This document shows, piece by piece, positions 19,742 to 34,277 of a stretch of DNA of 64,000 bases. Each line of letters starts with the position of its first letter. Within the stretch, counting starts at the first letter, position 1. The notes below the pieces were generated by a model that worked only from the letters and a program-made list of their open reading frames with translations, ran no database searches and was not told the origin of the DNA. Source of the DNA: Aphanomyces cochlioides (taxonomy: Eukaryota; Oomycota; Saprolegniomycetes; Saprolegniales; Verrucalvaceae); assembly GCA_019828595.1 (NCBI GenBank), contig JAHQRK010000026.1:620001-684000 (forward strand), read 5' to 3'. The position numbers and the translations under genes were made by a program.

Positions 19742-20577
19742 ACCATACTTACGCCCACAATGCACCATACCATACACATTACACACCACTCACTACACAC
19801 GTCAATACATACTACGCTGCCCCACTCCCACTATGACACACCTCCACTCCTTCTCTTTCTTATTCATCTGTCCTCATCGCAAACGGGACCCCTGGCAACA
19901 CTATCTTCTTATTCGACTCAACAAATCCCATACCAAACACAACGCGCTTGTCTTATCAACATGCTTTGAAGACAAACCTCGCACGCATGACTCGGATAAC
20001 TATACCGACCCACATGCAACTCGAGTCGTTCACGGATCACATGAAAATGCTCGGAAACAGTTCATCTGCACCCTGTGTATTTCTCGTAAGAGTGTGCATG
20101 CAGCTCTCGATGTCGTACCAACTTCAAACATGCCTACCTTGGTACATTCAAACGAGACAAACAATCGTACAGCCAAACTTAGAGTGTATATCAAAAGCTT
20201 AAGATCATACAGTTGATGCTACAATTCAACGAGTCCAGGGTTTGTCTGTTTCGAATAAGGGACTTTGCTGGGGTCCAACGAACCTTGTTTTCCATCGCAC
20301 AAAAAAGAGAGGCTTTTGGAGCAAGTCATTTGGTTCAGATATTTAAACTCGGAGTGGAATGAACTCAAGAGTCAGTATAGCGTATGACATGGATATGTAA
20401 ACCTGTCCTCTCGTTGAAAGCACTGTCTTTCCACGAAGACAGGTATTTTGTGTGAGGCAGAATCATGTGGGTAGCGTGGGGTCGAGTGGATGTATATGTA
20501 GGGTCTTGGTTGAGGATATGAATGGGTCAAACATGTGTGGGTATTGAAGTGATGGTAAAAAGAGAGGGAAAAGGATT

Positions 20578-20650
20578 TTCCCTAACCGGGACTCGAACCC
20601 GGGTCGTATGGGTGAAAGCCATATATCCTAACCGCCTAGACTATTAGGGA
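20578..20650 (-). tRNA. tRNA-Glu(UUC), copy 5, T54 form
   Basis: Identical to copy 3; T4. Confidence 0.97.
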
Positions 20651-21486
20651 ACCATACTTACGCCCACAATGCACCATACCATACACATTACACACCACTC
20701 ACTACACACGTCAATACATACTACGCTGCCCCACTCCCACTATGACACACCTCCACTCCTTCTCTTTCTTATTCATCTGTCCTCATCGCAAACGGGACCC
20801 CTGGCAACACTATCTTCTTATTCGACTCAACAAATCCCATACCAAACACAACGCGCTTGTCTTATCAACATGCTTTGAAGACAAACCTCGCACGCATGAC
20901 TCGGATAACTATACCGACCCACATGCAACTCGAGTCGTTCACGGATCACATGAAAATGCTCGGAAACAGTTCATCTGCACCCTGTGTATTTCTCGTAAGA
21001 GTGTGCATGCAGCTCTCGATGTCGTACCAACTTCAAACATGCCTACCTTGGTACATTCAAACGAGACAAACAATCGTACAGCCAAACTTAGAGTGTATAT
21101 CAAAAGCTTAAGATCATACAGTTGATGCTACAATTCAACGAGTCCAGGGTTTGTCTGTTTCGAATAAGGGACTTTGCTGGGGTCCAACGAACCTTGTTTT
21201 CCATCGCACAAAAAAGAGAGGCTTTTGGAGCAAGTCATTTGGTTCAGATATTTAAACTCGGAGTGGAATGAACTCAAGAGTCAGTATAGCGTATGACATG
21301 GATATGTAAACCTGTCCTCTCGTTGAAAGCACTGTCTTTCCACGAAGACAGGTATTTTGTGTGAGGCAGAATCATGTGGGTAGCGTGGGGTCGAGTGGAT
21401 GTATATGTAGGGTCTTGGTTGAGGATATGAATGGGTCAAACATGTGTGGGTATTGAAGTGATGGTAAAAAGAGAGGGAAAAGGATT

Positions 21487-21559
21487 TTCCCTAACCGGGA
21501 CTCGAACCCGGGTCGTATGGGTGAAAGCCATATATCCTAACCGCCTAGACTATTAGGGA
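21487..21559 (-). tRNA. tRNA-Glu(UUC), copy 6, T54 form
   Basis: Identical to copy 3; T4. Confidence 0.97.
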
Positions 21560-22395
21560 ACCATACTTACGCCCACAATGCACCATACCATACACATTAC
21601 ACACCACTCACTACACACGTCAATACATACTACGCTGCCCCACTCCCACTATGACACACCTCCACTCCTTCTCTTTCTTATTCATCTGTCCTCATCGCAA
21701 ACGGGACCCCTGGCAACACTATCTTCTTATTCGACTCAACAAATCCCATACCAAACACAACGCGCTTGTCTTATCAACATGCTTTGAAGACAAACCTCGC
21801 ACGCATGACTCGGATAACTATACCGACCCACATGCAACTCGAGTCGTTCACGGATCACATGAAAATGCTCGGAAACAGTTCATCTGCACCCTGTGTATTT
21901 CTCGTAAGAGTGTGCATGCAGCTCTCGATGTCGTACCAACTTCAAACATGCCAACCGTGGTACATTCAAACGAGACAAACAATCGTACAGCCAAACTTAG
22001 AGTGTATATCAAAAGCTTAAGATCATACAGTTGATGCTACAATTCAACGAGTCCAGGGTTTGTCTGTTTCGAATAAGGGACTTTGCTGGGGTCCAACGAA
22101 CCTTGTTTTCCATCGCACAAAAAAGAGAGGCTTTTGGAGCAAGTCATTTGGTTCAGATATTTAAACTCGGAGTGGAATGAACTCAAGAGTCAGTATAGCG
22201 TATGACATGGATATGTAAACCTGTCCTCTCGTTGAAAGCACTGTCTTTCCACGAAGACAGGTATTTTGTGTGAGGCAGAATCATGTGGGTAGCGTGGGGT
22301 CGAGTGGATGTATATGTAGGGTCTTGGTTGAGGATATGAATGGGTCAAACATGTGTGGGTATTGAAGTGATGGTAAAAAGAGAGGGAAAAGGATT

Positions 22396-22468
22396 TTCCC
22401 TAACCGGGACTCGAACCCGGGTCGTATGGGTGAAAGCCATATATCCTAACCGCCTAGACTATTAGGGA
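22396..22468 (-). tRNA. tRNA-Glu(UUC), copy 7, T54 form
   Basis: Identical to copy 3; T4. Confidence 0.97.
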
Positions 22469-23304
22469 ACCATACTTACGCCCACAATGCACCATACCAT
22501 ACACATTACACACCACTCACTACACACGTCAATACATACTACGCTGCCCCACTCCCACTATGACACACCTCCACTCCTTCTCTTTCTTATTCATCTGTCC
22601 TCATCGCAAACGGGACCCCTGGCAACACTATCTTCTTATTCGACTCAACAAATCCCATACCAAACACAACGCGCTTGTCTTATCAACATGCTTTGAAGAC
22701 AAACCTCGCACGCATGACTCGGATAACTATACCGACCCACATGCAACTCGAGTCGTTCACGGATCACATGAAAATGCTCGGAAACAGTTCATCTGCACCC
22801 TGTGTATTTCTCGTAAGAGTGTGCATGCAGCTCTCGATGTCGTACCAACTTCAAACATGCCAACCGTGGTACATTCAAACGAGACAAACAATCGTACAGC
22901 CAAACTTAGAGTGTATATCAAAAGCTTAAGATCATACAGTTGATGCTACAATTCAACGAGTCCAGGGTTTGTCTGTTTCGAATAAGGGACTTTGCTGGGG
23001 TCCAACGAACCTTGTTTTCCATCGCACAAAAAAGAGAGGCTTTTGGAGCAAGTCATTTGGTTCAGATATTTAAACTCGGAGTGGAATGAACTCAAGAGTC
23101 AGTATAGCGTATGACATGGATATGTAAACCTGTCCTCTCGTTGAAAGCACTATCTTTCCACGAAGACAGGTATTTTGTGTGAGGCAGAATCATGTGGGTA
23201 GCGTGGGGTCGAGTGGATGTATATGTAGGGTCTTGGTTGAGGATATGAATGGGTCAAACATGTGTGGGTATTGAAGTGATGGTAAAAAGAGAGGGAAAAG
23301 GATT

Positions 23305-23377
23305 TTCCCTAACCGGGACTCGAACCCGGGTCGTATGGGTGAAAGCCATATATCCTAACCGCCTAGACTATTAGGGA
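23305..23377 (-). tRNA. tRNA-Glu(UUC), copy 8, T54 form
   Basis: Identical to copy 3; T4. Confidence 0.97.
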
Positions 23378-24212
23378 ACCATACTTACGCCCACAATGCA
23401 CCATACCATACACATTACACACCACTCACTACACACGTCAATACATACTACGCACCCCACTCCCACTATGACACACCTCCACTCCTTCTCTTTCTTATTC
23501 ATCTGTCCTCATCGCAAACGGGACCCCTGGCAACACTATCTTCTTATTCGACTCAACAAATCCCATACCAAACACAACGCGCTTGTCTTATCAACATGCT
23601 TTGAAGACAAACCTCGCACGCATGACTCGGATAACTATACCGACCCACATGCAACTCGAGTCGTTCACGGATCACATGAAAATGCTCGGAAACAGTTCAT
23701 CTGCACCCTGTGTATTTCTCGTAAGAGTGTGCATGCAGCTCTCGATGTCGTACCAACTTCAAACATGCCAACCGTGGTACATTCAAACGAGACAAACAAT
23801 CGTACAGCCAAACTTAGAGTGTATATCAAAAGCTTAAGATCATACAGTTGATGCTACAATTCAACGAGTCCAGGGTTTGTCTGTTTCGAATAAGGGACTT
23901 TGCTGGGGTCCAACGAACCTTGTTTTCCATCGCACAAAAAAGAGAGGCTTTTGGAGCAAGTCATTTGGTTCAGATATTTAAACTCGGAGTGGAATGAACT
24001 CAAGAGTCAGTATAGCGTATGACATGGATATGTAAACCTGTCCTCTCGTTGAAAGCACTGTCTTTCCACGAAGACAGGTATTTTGTGTGAGGCAGAATCA
24101 TGTGGGTAGCGTGGGGTCGAGTGGATGTATATGTAGGGTCTTGGTTGAGGATATGAATGGGTCAAACATGTGTGGGTATTGAAGTGATGGTAAAAAGAGA
24201 GGGAAAAGGATT

Positions 24213-24285
24213 TTCCCTAACCGGGACTCGAACCCGGGTCGTATGGGTGAAAGCCATATATCCTAACCGCCTAGACTATTAGGGA
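24213..24285 (-). tRNA. tRNA-Glu(UUC), copy 9, T54 form
   Basis: Identical to copy 3; T4. Confidence 0.97.
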
Positions 24286-25120
24286 ACCATACTTACGCCC
24301 ACAATGCACCATACCATACACATTACACACCACTCACTACACACGTCAATACATACTACGCACCCCACTCCCACTATGACACACCTCCACTCCTTCTCTT
24401 TCTTATTCATCTGTCCTCATCGCAAACGGGACCCCTGGCAACACTATCTTCTTATTCGACTCAACAAATCCCATACCAAACACAACGCGCTTGTCTTATC
24501 AACATGCTTTGAAGACAAACCTCGCACGCATGACTCGGATAACTATACCGACCCACATGCAACTCGAGTCGTTCACGGATCACATGAAAATGCTCGGAAA
24601 CAGTTCATCTGCACCCTGTGTATTTCTCGTAAGAGTGTGCATGCAGCTCTCGATGTCGTACCAACTTCAAACATGCCAACCGTGGTACATTCAAACGAGA
24701 CAAACAATCGTACAGCCAAACTTAGAGTGTATATCAAAAGCTTAAGATCATACAGTTGATGCTACAATTCAACGAGTCCAGGGTTTGTCTGTTTCGAATA
24801 AGGGACTTTGCTGGGGTCCAACGAACCTTGTTTTCCATCGCACAAAAAAGAGAGGCTTTTGGAGCAAGTCATTTGGTTCAGATATTTAAACTCGGAGTGG
24901 AATGAACTCAAGAGTCAGTATAGCGTATGACATGGATATGTAAACCTGTCCTCTCGTTGAAAGCACTGTCTTTCCACGAAGACAGGTATTTTGTGTGAGG
25001 CAGAATCATGTGGGTAGCGTGGGGTCGAGTGGATGTATATGTAGGGTCTTGGTTGAGGATATGAATGGGTCAAACATGTGTGGGTATTGAAGTGATGGTA
25101 AAAAGAGAGGGAAAAGGATT

Positions 25121-25193
25121 TTCCCTAACCGGGACTCGAACCCGGGTCGTATGGGTGAAAGCCATATATCCTAACCGCCTAGACTATTAGGGA
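25121..25193 (-). tRNA. tRNA-Glu(UUC), copy 10, T54 form
   Basis: Identical to copy 3; T4. Confidence 0.97.
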
Positions 25194-26027
25194 ACCATAC
25201 TTACGCCCACAATGCACCATACCATACACATTACACACCACTCACTACACACGTCAATACATACTACGCACCCCACTCCCACTATGACACACCTTCACTC
25301 CTTCTCTTTCTTATTCATCTGTCCTCATCGCAAACGGGACCCCTGGCAACACTATCTTCTTATTCGACTCAACAAATCCCATACCAAACACAACGCGCTT
25401 GTCTTATCAACATGCTTTGAAGACAAACCTCGCACGCATGACTCGGATAACTATACCGACCCACATGCAACTCGAGTCGTTCACGGATCACATGAAAATG
25501 CTCGGAAACAGTTCATCTGCACCCTGTGTATTTCTCGTAAGAGTGTGCATGCAGCTCTCGATGTCGTACCAACTTCAAACATGCCTACCTTGGTACATTC
25601 AAACGAGACAAACAATCGTACAGCCAAACTTAGAGTGTATATCAAAAGCTTAGATCATACAGTTGATGCTACAATTCAACGAGTCCAGGGTTTGTCTGTT
25701 TCGAATAAGGGACTTTGCTGGGGTCCAACGAACCTTGTTTTCCATCGCACAAAAAAGAGAGGCTTTTGGAGCAAGTCATTTGGTTCAGATATTTAAACTC
25801 GGAGTGGAATGAACTCAAGAGTCAGTATAGCGTATGACATGGATATGTAAACCTGTCCTCTCGTTGAAAGCACTGTCTTTCCACGAAGACAGGTATTTTG
25901 TGTGAGGCAGAATCATGTGGGTAGCGTGGGGTCGAGTGGATGTATATGTAGGGTCTTGGTTGAGGATATGAATGGGTCAAACATGTGTGGGTATTGAAGT
26001 GATGGTAAAAAGAGAGGGAAAAGGATT

Positions 26028-26100
26028 TTCCCTAACCGGGACTCGAACCCGGGTCGTATGGGTGAAAGCCATATATCCTAACCGCCTAGACTATTAGGGA
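26028..26100 (-). tRNA. tRNA-Glu(UUC), copy 11, T54 form
   Basis: Identical to copy 3; T4. The spacer of this unit has a 1-bp deletion near 25651. Confidence 0.97.
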
Positions 26101-26936
26101 ACCATACTTACGCCCACAATGCACCATACCATACACATTATACACCACTCACTACACACGTCAATACATACTACGCTGCCCCACTCCCACTATGACACAC
26201 CTCCACTCCTTCTCTTTCTTATTCATCTGTCCTCATCGCAAACGGGACCCCTGGCAACACTATCTTCTTATTCGACTCAACAAATCCCATACCAAACACA
26301 ACGCGCTTGTCTTATCAACATGCTTTGAAGACAAACCTCGCACGCATGACTCGGATAACTATACCGACCCACATGCAACTCGAGTCGTTCACGGATCACA
26401 TGAAAATGCTCGGAAACAGTTCATCTGCACCCTGTGTATTTCTCGTAAGAGTGTGCATGCAGCTCTCGATGTCGTACCAACTTCAAACATGCCAACCGTG
26501 GTACATTCAAACGAGACAAACAATCGTACAGCCAAACTTAGAGTGTATATCAAAAGCTTAAGATCATACAGTTGATGCTACAATTCAACGAGTCCAGGGT
26601 TTGTCTGTTTCGAATAAGGGACTTTGCTGGGGTCCAACGAACCTTGTTTTCCATCGCACAAAAAAGAGAGGCTTTTGGAGCAAGTCATTTGGTTCAGATA
26701 TTTAAACTCGGAGTGGAATGAACTCAAGAGTCAGTATAGCGTATGACATGGATATGTAAACCTGTCCTCTCGTTGAAAGCACTGTCTTTCCACGAAGACA
26801 GGTATTTTGTGTGAGGCAGAATCATGTGGGTAGCGTGGGGTCGAGTGGATGTATATGTAGGGTCTTGGTTGAGGATATGAATGGGTCAAACATGTGTGGG
26901 TATTGAAGTGATGGTAAAAAGAGAGGGAAAAGGATT

Positions 26937-27009
26937 TTCCCTAACCGGGACTCGAACCCGGGTCGTATGGGTGAAAGCCATATATCCTAACCGCCTAGAC
27001 TATTAGGGA
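26937..27009 (-). tRNA. tRNA-Glu(UUC), copy 12, T54 form
   Basis: Identical to copy 3; T4. Confidence 0.97.
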
Positions 27010-27846
27010 ACCATACTTACGCCCACAATGCACCATACCATACACATTATACACCACTCACTACACACGTCAATACATACTACGCTGCCCCACTCCCACT
27101 ATGACACACCTCCACTCCTTCTCTTTCTTATTCATCTGTCCTCATCGCAAACGGGACCCCTGGCAACACTATCTTCTTATTCGACTCAACAAATCCCATA
27201 CCAAACACAACGCGCTTGTCTTATCAACATGCTTTGAAGACAAACCTCGCACGCATGACTCGGATAACTATACCGACCCACATGCAACTCGAGTCGTTCA
27301 CGGATCACATGAAAATGCTCGGAAACAGTTCATCTGCACCCTGTGTATTTCTCGTAAGAGTGTGCATGCAGCTCTCGATGTCGTACCAACTTCAAACATG
27401 CCAACCGTGGTACATTCAAACGAGACAAACAATCGTACAGCCAAACTTAGAGTGTATATCAAAAGCTTAAGATCATACAGTTGATGCTACAATTCAACGA
27501 GTCCAGGGTTTGTCTGTTTCGAATAAGGGACTTTGCTGGGGTCCAACGAACCTTGTTTTCCATCGCACAAAAAAGAGAGGCTTTTGGAGCAAGTCATTTG
27601 GTTCAGATATTTAAACTCGGAGTGGAATGAACTCAAGAGTCAGTATAGCGTATGACATGGATATGTAAACCTGTCCTCTCGTTGAAAGCACTGTCTTTCC
27701 ACGAAGACAGGTATTTTGTGTGAGGCAGAATCATGTGGGTAGCGTGGGGATCGAGTGGATGTATATGTAGGGTCTTGGTTGAGGATATGAATGGGTCAAA
27801 CATGTGTGGGTATTGAAGTGATGGTAAAAAGAGAGGGAAAAGGATT

Positions 27847-27919
27847 TTCCCTAACCGGGACTCGAACCCGGGTCGTATGGGTGAAAGCCATATATCCTAA
27901 CCGCCTAGACTATTAGGGA
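27847..27919 (-). tRNA. tRNA-Glu(UUC), copy 13, T54 form
   Basis: Identical to copy 3; T4. Spacer G-run site reads GGGGATC. Confidence 0.97.
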
Positions 27920-28756
27920 ACCATACTTACGCCCACAATGCACCATACCATACACATTATACACCACTCACTACACACGTCAATACATACTACGCACCCC
28001 ACTCCCACTATGACACACCTCCACTCCTTCTCTTTCTTATTCATCTGTCCTCATCGCAAACGGGACCCCTGGCAACACTATCTTCTTATTCGACTCAACA
28101 AATCCCATACCAAACACAACGCGCTTGTCTTATCAACATGCTTTGAAGACAAACCTCGCACGCATGACTCGGATAACTATACCGACCCACATGCAACTCG
28201 AGTCGTTCACGGATCACATGAAAATGCTCGGAAACAGTTCATCTGCACCCTGTGTATTTCTCGTAAGAGTGTGCATGCAGCTCTCGATGTCGTACCAACT
28301 TCAAACATGCCAACCGTGGTACATTCAAACGAGACAAACAATCGTACAGCCAAACTTAGAGTGTATATCAAAAGCTTAAGATCATACAGTTGATGCTACA
28401 ATTCAACGAGTCCAGGGTTTGTCTGTTTCGAATAAGGGACTTTGCTGGGGTCCAACGAACCTTGTTTTCCATCGCACAAAAAAGAGAGGCTTTTGGAGCA
28501 AGTCATTTGGTTCAGATATTTAAACTCGGAGTGGAATGAACTCAAGAGTCAGTATAGCGTATGACATGGATATGTAAACCTGTCCTCTCGTTGAAAGCAC
28601 TGTCTTTCCACGAAGACAGGTATTTTGTGTGAGGCAGAATCATGTGGGTAGCGTGGGGAGTCGAGTGGATGTATATGTAGGGTCTTGGTTGAGGATATGA
28701 ATGGGTCAAACATGTGTGGGTATTGAAGTGATGGTAAAAAGAGAGGGAAAAGGATT

Positions 28757-28829
28757 TTCCCTAACCGGGACTCGAACCCGGGTCGTATGGGTGAAAGCCA
28801 TATATCCTAACCGCCTAGACTATTAGGGA
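28757..28829 (-). tRNA. tRNA-Glu(UUC), copy 14, T54 form
   Basis: Identical to copy 3; T4. Spacer G-run site reads GGGGAGTC. Confidence 0.97.
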
Positions 28830-29663
28830 ACCATACTTACGCCCACAATGCACCATACCATACACATTATACACCACTCACTACACACGTCAATACATAC
28901 TACGCACCCCACTCCCACTATGACACACCTCCACTCCTTCTCTTTCTTATTCATCTGTCCTCATCGCAAACGGGACCCCTGGCAACACTATCTTCTTATT
29001 CGACTCAACAAATCCCATACCAAACACAACGCGCTTGTCTTATCAACATGCTTTGAAGACAAACCTCGCACGCATGACTCGGATAACTATACCGACCCAC
29101 ATGCAACTCGAGTCGTTCACGGATCACATGAAAATGCTCGGAAACAGTTCATCTGCACCCTGTGTATTTCTCGTAAGAGTGTGCATGCAGCTCTCGATGT
29201 CGTACCAACTTCAAACATGCCAACCGTGGTACATTCAAACGAGACAAACAATCGTACAGCCAAACTTAGAGTGTATATCAAAAGCTTAAGATCATACAGT
29301 TGATGCTACAATTCAACGAGTCCAGGGTTTGTCTGTTTCGAATAAGGGACTTTGCTGGGGTCCAACGAACCTTGTTTTCCATCGCACAAAAAAGAGAGGC
29401 TTTTGGAGCAAGTCATTTGGTTCAGATATTTAAACTCGGAGTGGAATGAACTCAAGAGTCAGTATAGCGTATGACATGGATATGTAAACCTGTCCTCTCG
29501 TTGAAAGCACTGTCTTTCCACGAAGACAGGTATTTTGTGTGAGGCAGAATCATGTGGGTAGCGTGGATCGAGTGGATGTATATGTAGGGTCTTGGTTGAG
29601 GATATGAATGGGTCAAACATGTGTGGGTATTGAAGTGATGGTAAAAAGAGAGGGAAAAGGATT

Positions 29664-29736
29664 TTCCCTAACCGGGACTCGAACCCGGGTCGTATGGGTG
29701 AAAGCCATATATCCTAACCGCCTAGACTATTAGGGA
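29664..29736 (-). tRNA. tRNA-Glu(UUC), copy 15, T54 form
   Basis: Identical to copy 3; T4. Spacer G-run site reads GGATC. Confidence 0.97.
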
Positions 29737-30571
29737 ACCATACTTACGCCCACAATGCACCATACCATACACATTATACACCACTCACTACACACGTCAA
29801 TACATACTACGCACCCCACTCCCACTATGACACACCTCCACTCCTTCTCTTTCTTATTCATCTGTCCTCATCGCAAACGGGACCCCTGGCAACACTATCT
29901 TCTTATTCGACTCAACAAATCCCATACCAAACACAACGCGCTTGTCTTATCAACATGCTTTGAAGACAAACCTCGCACGCATGACTCGGATAACTATACC
30001 GACCCACATGCAACTCGAGTCGTTCACGGATCACATGAAAATGCTCGGAAACAGTTCATCTGCACCCTGTGTATTTCTCGTAAGAGTGTGCATGCAGCTC
30101 TCGATGTCGTACCAACTTCAAACATGCCAACCGTGGTACATTCAAACGAGACAAACAATCGTACAGCCAAACTTAGAGTGTATATCAAAAGCTTAAGATC
30201 ATACAGTTGATGCTACAATTCAACGAGTCCAGGGTTTGTCTGTTTCGAATAAGGGACTTTGCTGGGGTCCAACGAACCTTGTTTTCCATCGCACAAAAAA
30301 GAGAGGCTTTTGGAGCAAGTCATTTGGTTCAGATATTTAAACTCGGAGTGGAATGAACTCAAGAGTCAGTATAGCGTATGACATGGATATGTAAACCTGT
30401 CCTCTCGTTGAAAGCACTGTCTTTCCACGAAGACAGGTATTTTGTGTGAGGCAGAATCATGTGGGTAGCGTGGGATCGAGTGGATGTATATGTAGGGTCT
30501 TGGTTGAGGATATGAATGGGTCAAACATGTGTGGGTATTGAAGTGATGGTAAAAAGAGAGGGAAAAGGATT

Positions 30572-30644
30572 TTCCCTAACCGGGACTCGAACCCGGGTCG
30601 TATGGGTGAAAGCCATATATCCTAACCGCCTAGACTATTAGGGA
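30572..30644 (-). tRNA. tRNA-Glu(UUC), copy 16, T54 form
   Basis: Gene identical to copy 3; T4. One extra A lies 4-5 bases upstream of its 5' end (near 30648). Confidence 0.97.
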
Positions 30645-31480
30645 ACCAATACTTACGCCCACAATGCACCATACCATACACATTATACACCACTCACTAC
30701 ACACGTCAATACATACTACGCACCCCACTCCCACTATGACACACCTCCACTCCTTCTCTTTCTTATTCATCTGTCCTCATCGCAAACGGGACCCCTGGCA
30801 ACACTATCTTCTTATTCGACTCAACAAATCCCATACCAAACACAACGCGCTTGTCTTATCAACATGCTTTGAAGACAAACCTCGCACGCATGACTCGGAT
30901 AACTATACCGACCCACATGCAACTCGAGTCGTTCACGGATCACATGAAAATGCTCGGAAACAGTTCATCTGCACCCTGTGTATTTCTCGTAAGAGTGTGC
31001 ATGCAGCTCTCGATGTCGTACCAACTTCAAACATGCCAACCGTGGTACATTCAAACGAGACAAACAATCGTACAGCCAAACTTAGAGTGTATATCAAAAG
31101 CTTAAGATCATACAGTTGATGCTACAATTCAACGAGTCCAGGGTTTGTCTGTTTCGAATAAGGGACTTTGCTGGGGTCCAACGAACCTTGTTTTCCATCG
31201 CACAAAAAAGAGAGGCTTTTGGAGCAAGTCATTTGGTTCAGATATTTAAACTCGGAGTGGAATGAACTCAAGAGTCAGTATAGCGTATGACATGGATATG
31301 TAAACCTGTCCTCTCGTTGAAAGCACTGTCTTTCCACGAAGACAGGTATTTTGTGTGAGGCAGAATCATGTGGGTAGCGTGGGATCGAGTGGATGTATAT
31401 GTAGGGTCTTGGTTGAGGATATGAATGGGTCAAACATGTGTGGGTATTGAAGTGATGGTAAAAAGAGAGGGAAAAGGATT

Positions 31481-31553
31481 TTCCCTAACCGGGACTCGAA
31501 CCCGGGTCGTATGGGTGAAAGCCATATATCCTAACCGCCTAGACTATTAGGGA
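31481..31553 (-). tRNA. tRNA-Glu(UUC), copy 17, T54 form
   Basis: Identical to copy 3; T4. Confidence 0.97.
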
Positions 31554-32388
31554 ACCATACTTACGCCCACAATGCACCATACCATACACATTATACACCA
31601 CTCACTACACACGTCAATACATACTACGCACCCCACTCCCACTATGACACACCTCCACTCCTTCTCTTTCTTATTCATCTGTCCTCATCGCAAACGGGAC
31701 CCCTGGCAACACTATCTTCTTATTCGACTCAACAAATCCCATACCAAACACAACGCGCTTGTCTTATCAACATGCTTTGAAGACAAACCTCGCACGCATG
31801 ACTCGGATAACTATACCGACCCACATGCAACTCGAGTCGTTCACGGATCACATGAAAATGCTCGGAAACAGTTCATCTGCACCCTGTGTATTTCTCGTAA
31901 GAGTGTGCATGCAGCTCTCGATGTCGTACCAACTTCAAACATGCCAACCGTGGTACATTCAAACGAGACAAACAATCGTACAGCCAAACTTAGAGTGTAT
32001 ATCAAAAGCTTAAGATCATACAGTTGATGCTACAATTCAACGAGTCCAGGGTTTGTCTGTTTCGAATAAGGGACTTTGCTGGGGTCCAACGAACCTTGTT
32101 TTCCATCGCACAAAAAAGAGAGGCTTTTGGAGCAAGTCATTTGGTTCAGATATTTAAACTCGGAGTGGAATGAACTCAAGAGTCAGTATAGCGTATGACA
32201 TGGATATGTAAACCTGTCCTCTCGTTGAAAGCACTGTCTTTCCACGAAGACAGGTATTTTGTGTGAGGCAGAATCATGTGGGTAGCGTGGGATCGAGTGG
32301 ATGTATATGTAGGGTCTTGGTTGAGGATATGAATGGGTCAAACATGTGTGGGTATTGAAGTGATGGTAAAAAGAGAGGGAAAAGGATT

Positions 32389-32461
32389 TTCCCTAACCGG
32401 GACTCGAACCCGGGTCGTATGGGTGAAAGCCATATATCCTAACCGCCTAGACTATTAGGGA
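32389..32461 (-). tRNA. tRNA-Glu(UUC), copy 18, T54 form
   Basis: Identical to copy 3; T4. Confidence 0.97.
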
Positions 32462-33296
32462 ACCATACTTACGCCCACAATGCACCATACCATACACATT
32501 ATACACCACTCACTACACACGTCAATACATACTACGCACCCCACTCCCACTATGACACACCTCCACTCCTTCTCTTTCTTATTCATCTGTCCTCATCGCA
32601 AACGGGACCCCTGGCAACACTATCTTCTTATTCGACTCAACAAATCCCATACCAAACACAACGCGCTTGTCTTATCAACATGCTTTGAAGACAAACCTCG
32701 CACGCATGACTCGGATAACTATACCGACCCACATGCAACTCGAGTCGTTCACGGATCACATGAAAATGCTCGGAAACAGTTCATCTGCACCCTGTGTATT
32801 TCTCGTAAGAGTGTGCATGCAGCTCTCGATGTCGTACCAACTTCAAACATGCCAACCGTGGTACATTCAAACGAGACAAACAATCGTACAGCCAAACTTA
32901 GAGTGTATATCAAAAGCTTAAGATCATACAGTTGATGCTACAATTCAACGAGTCCAGGGTTTGTCTGTTTCGAATAAGGGACTTTGCTGGGGTCCAACGA
33001 ACCTTGTTTTCCATCGCACAAAAAAGAGAGGCTTTTGGAGCAAGTCATTTGGTTCAGATATTTAAACTCGGAGTGGAATGAACTCAAGAGTCAGTATAGC
33101 GTATGACATGGATATGTAAACCTGTCCTCTCGTTGAAAGCACTGTCTTTCCACGAAGACAGGTATTTTGTGTGAGGCAGAATCATGTGGGTAGCGTGGGA
33201 TCGAGTGGATGTATATGTAGGGTCTTGGTTGAGGATATGAATGGGTCAAACATGTGTGGGTATTGAAGTGATGGTAAAAAGAGAGGGAAAAGGATT

Positions 33297-33369
33297 TTCC
33301 CTAACCGGGACTCGAACCCGGGTCGTATGGGTGAAAGCCATATATCCTAACCGCCTAGACTATTAGGGA
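33297..33369 (-). tRNA. tRNA-Glu(UUC), copy 19, T54 form
   Basis: Identical to copy 3; T4. Confidence 0.97.
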
Positions 33370-34204
33370 ACCATACTTACGCCCACAATGCACCATACCA
33401 TACACATTATACACCACTCACTACACACGTCAATACATACTACGCACCCCACTCCCACTATGACACACCTCCACTCCTTCTCTTTCTTATTCATCTGTCC
33501 TCATCGCAAACGGGACCCCTGGCAACACTATCTTCTTATTCGACTCAACAAATCCCATACCAAACACAACGCGCTTGTCTTATCAACATGCTTTGAAGAC
33601 AAACCTCGCACGCATGACTCGGATAACTATACCGACCCACATGCAACTCGAGTCGTTCACGGATCACATGAAAATGCTCGGAAACAGTTCATCTGCACCC
33701 TGTGTATTTCTCGTAAGAGTGTGCATGCAGCTCTCGATGTCGTACCAACTTCAAACATGCCAACCGTGGTACATTCAAACGAGACAAACAATCGTACAGC
33801 CAAACTTAGAGTGTATATCAAAAGCTTAAGATCATACAGTTGATGCTACAATTCAACGAGTCCAGGGTTTGTCTGTTTCGAATAAGGGACTTTGCTGGGG
33901 TCCAACGAACCTTGTTTTCCATCGCACAAAAAAGAGAGGCTTTTGGAGCAAGTCATTTGGTTCAGATATTTAAACTCGGAGTGGAATGAACTCAAGAGTC
34001 AGTATAGCGTATGACATGGATATGTAAACCTGTCCTCTCGTTGAAAGCACTGTCTTTCCACGAAGACAGGTATTTTGTGTGAGGCAGAATCATGTGGGTA
34101 GCGTGGGATCGAGTGGATGTATATGTAGGGTCTTGGTTGAGGATATGAATGGGTCAAACATGTGTGGGTATTGAAGTGATGGTAAAAAGAGAGGGAAAAG
34201 GATT

Positions 34205-34277
34205 TTCCCTAACCGGGACTCGAACCCGGGTCGTATGGGTGAAAGCCATATATCCTAACCGCCTAGACTATTAGGGA
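34205..34277 (-). tRNA. tRNA-Glu(UUC), copy 20, T54 form
   Basis: Identical to copy 3; T4. Confidence 0.97.

Noticed and set aside
25212..25796. 194-codon fused ORF in unit 11
   Set aside because: It is created by a single-base deletion near 25651 in one unit only; not evidence of a gene.
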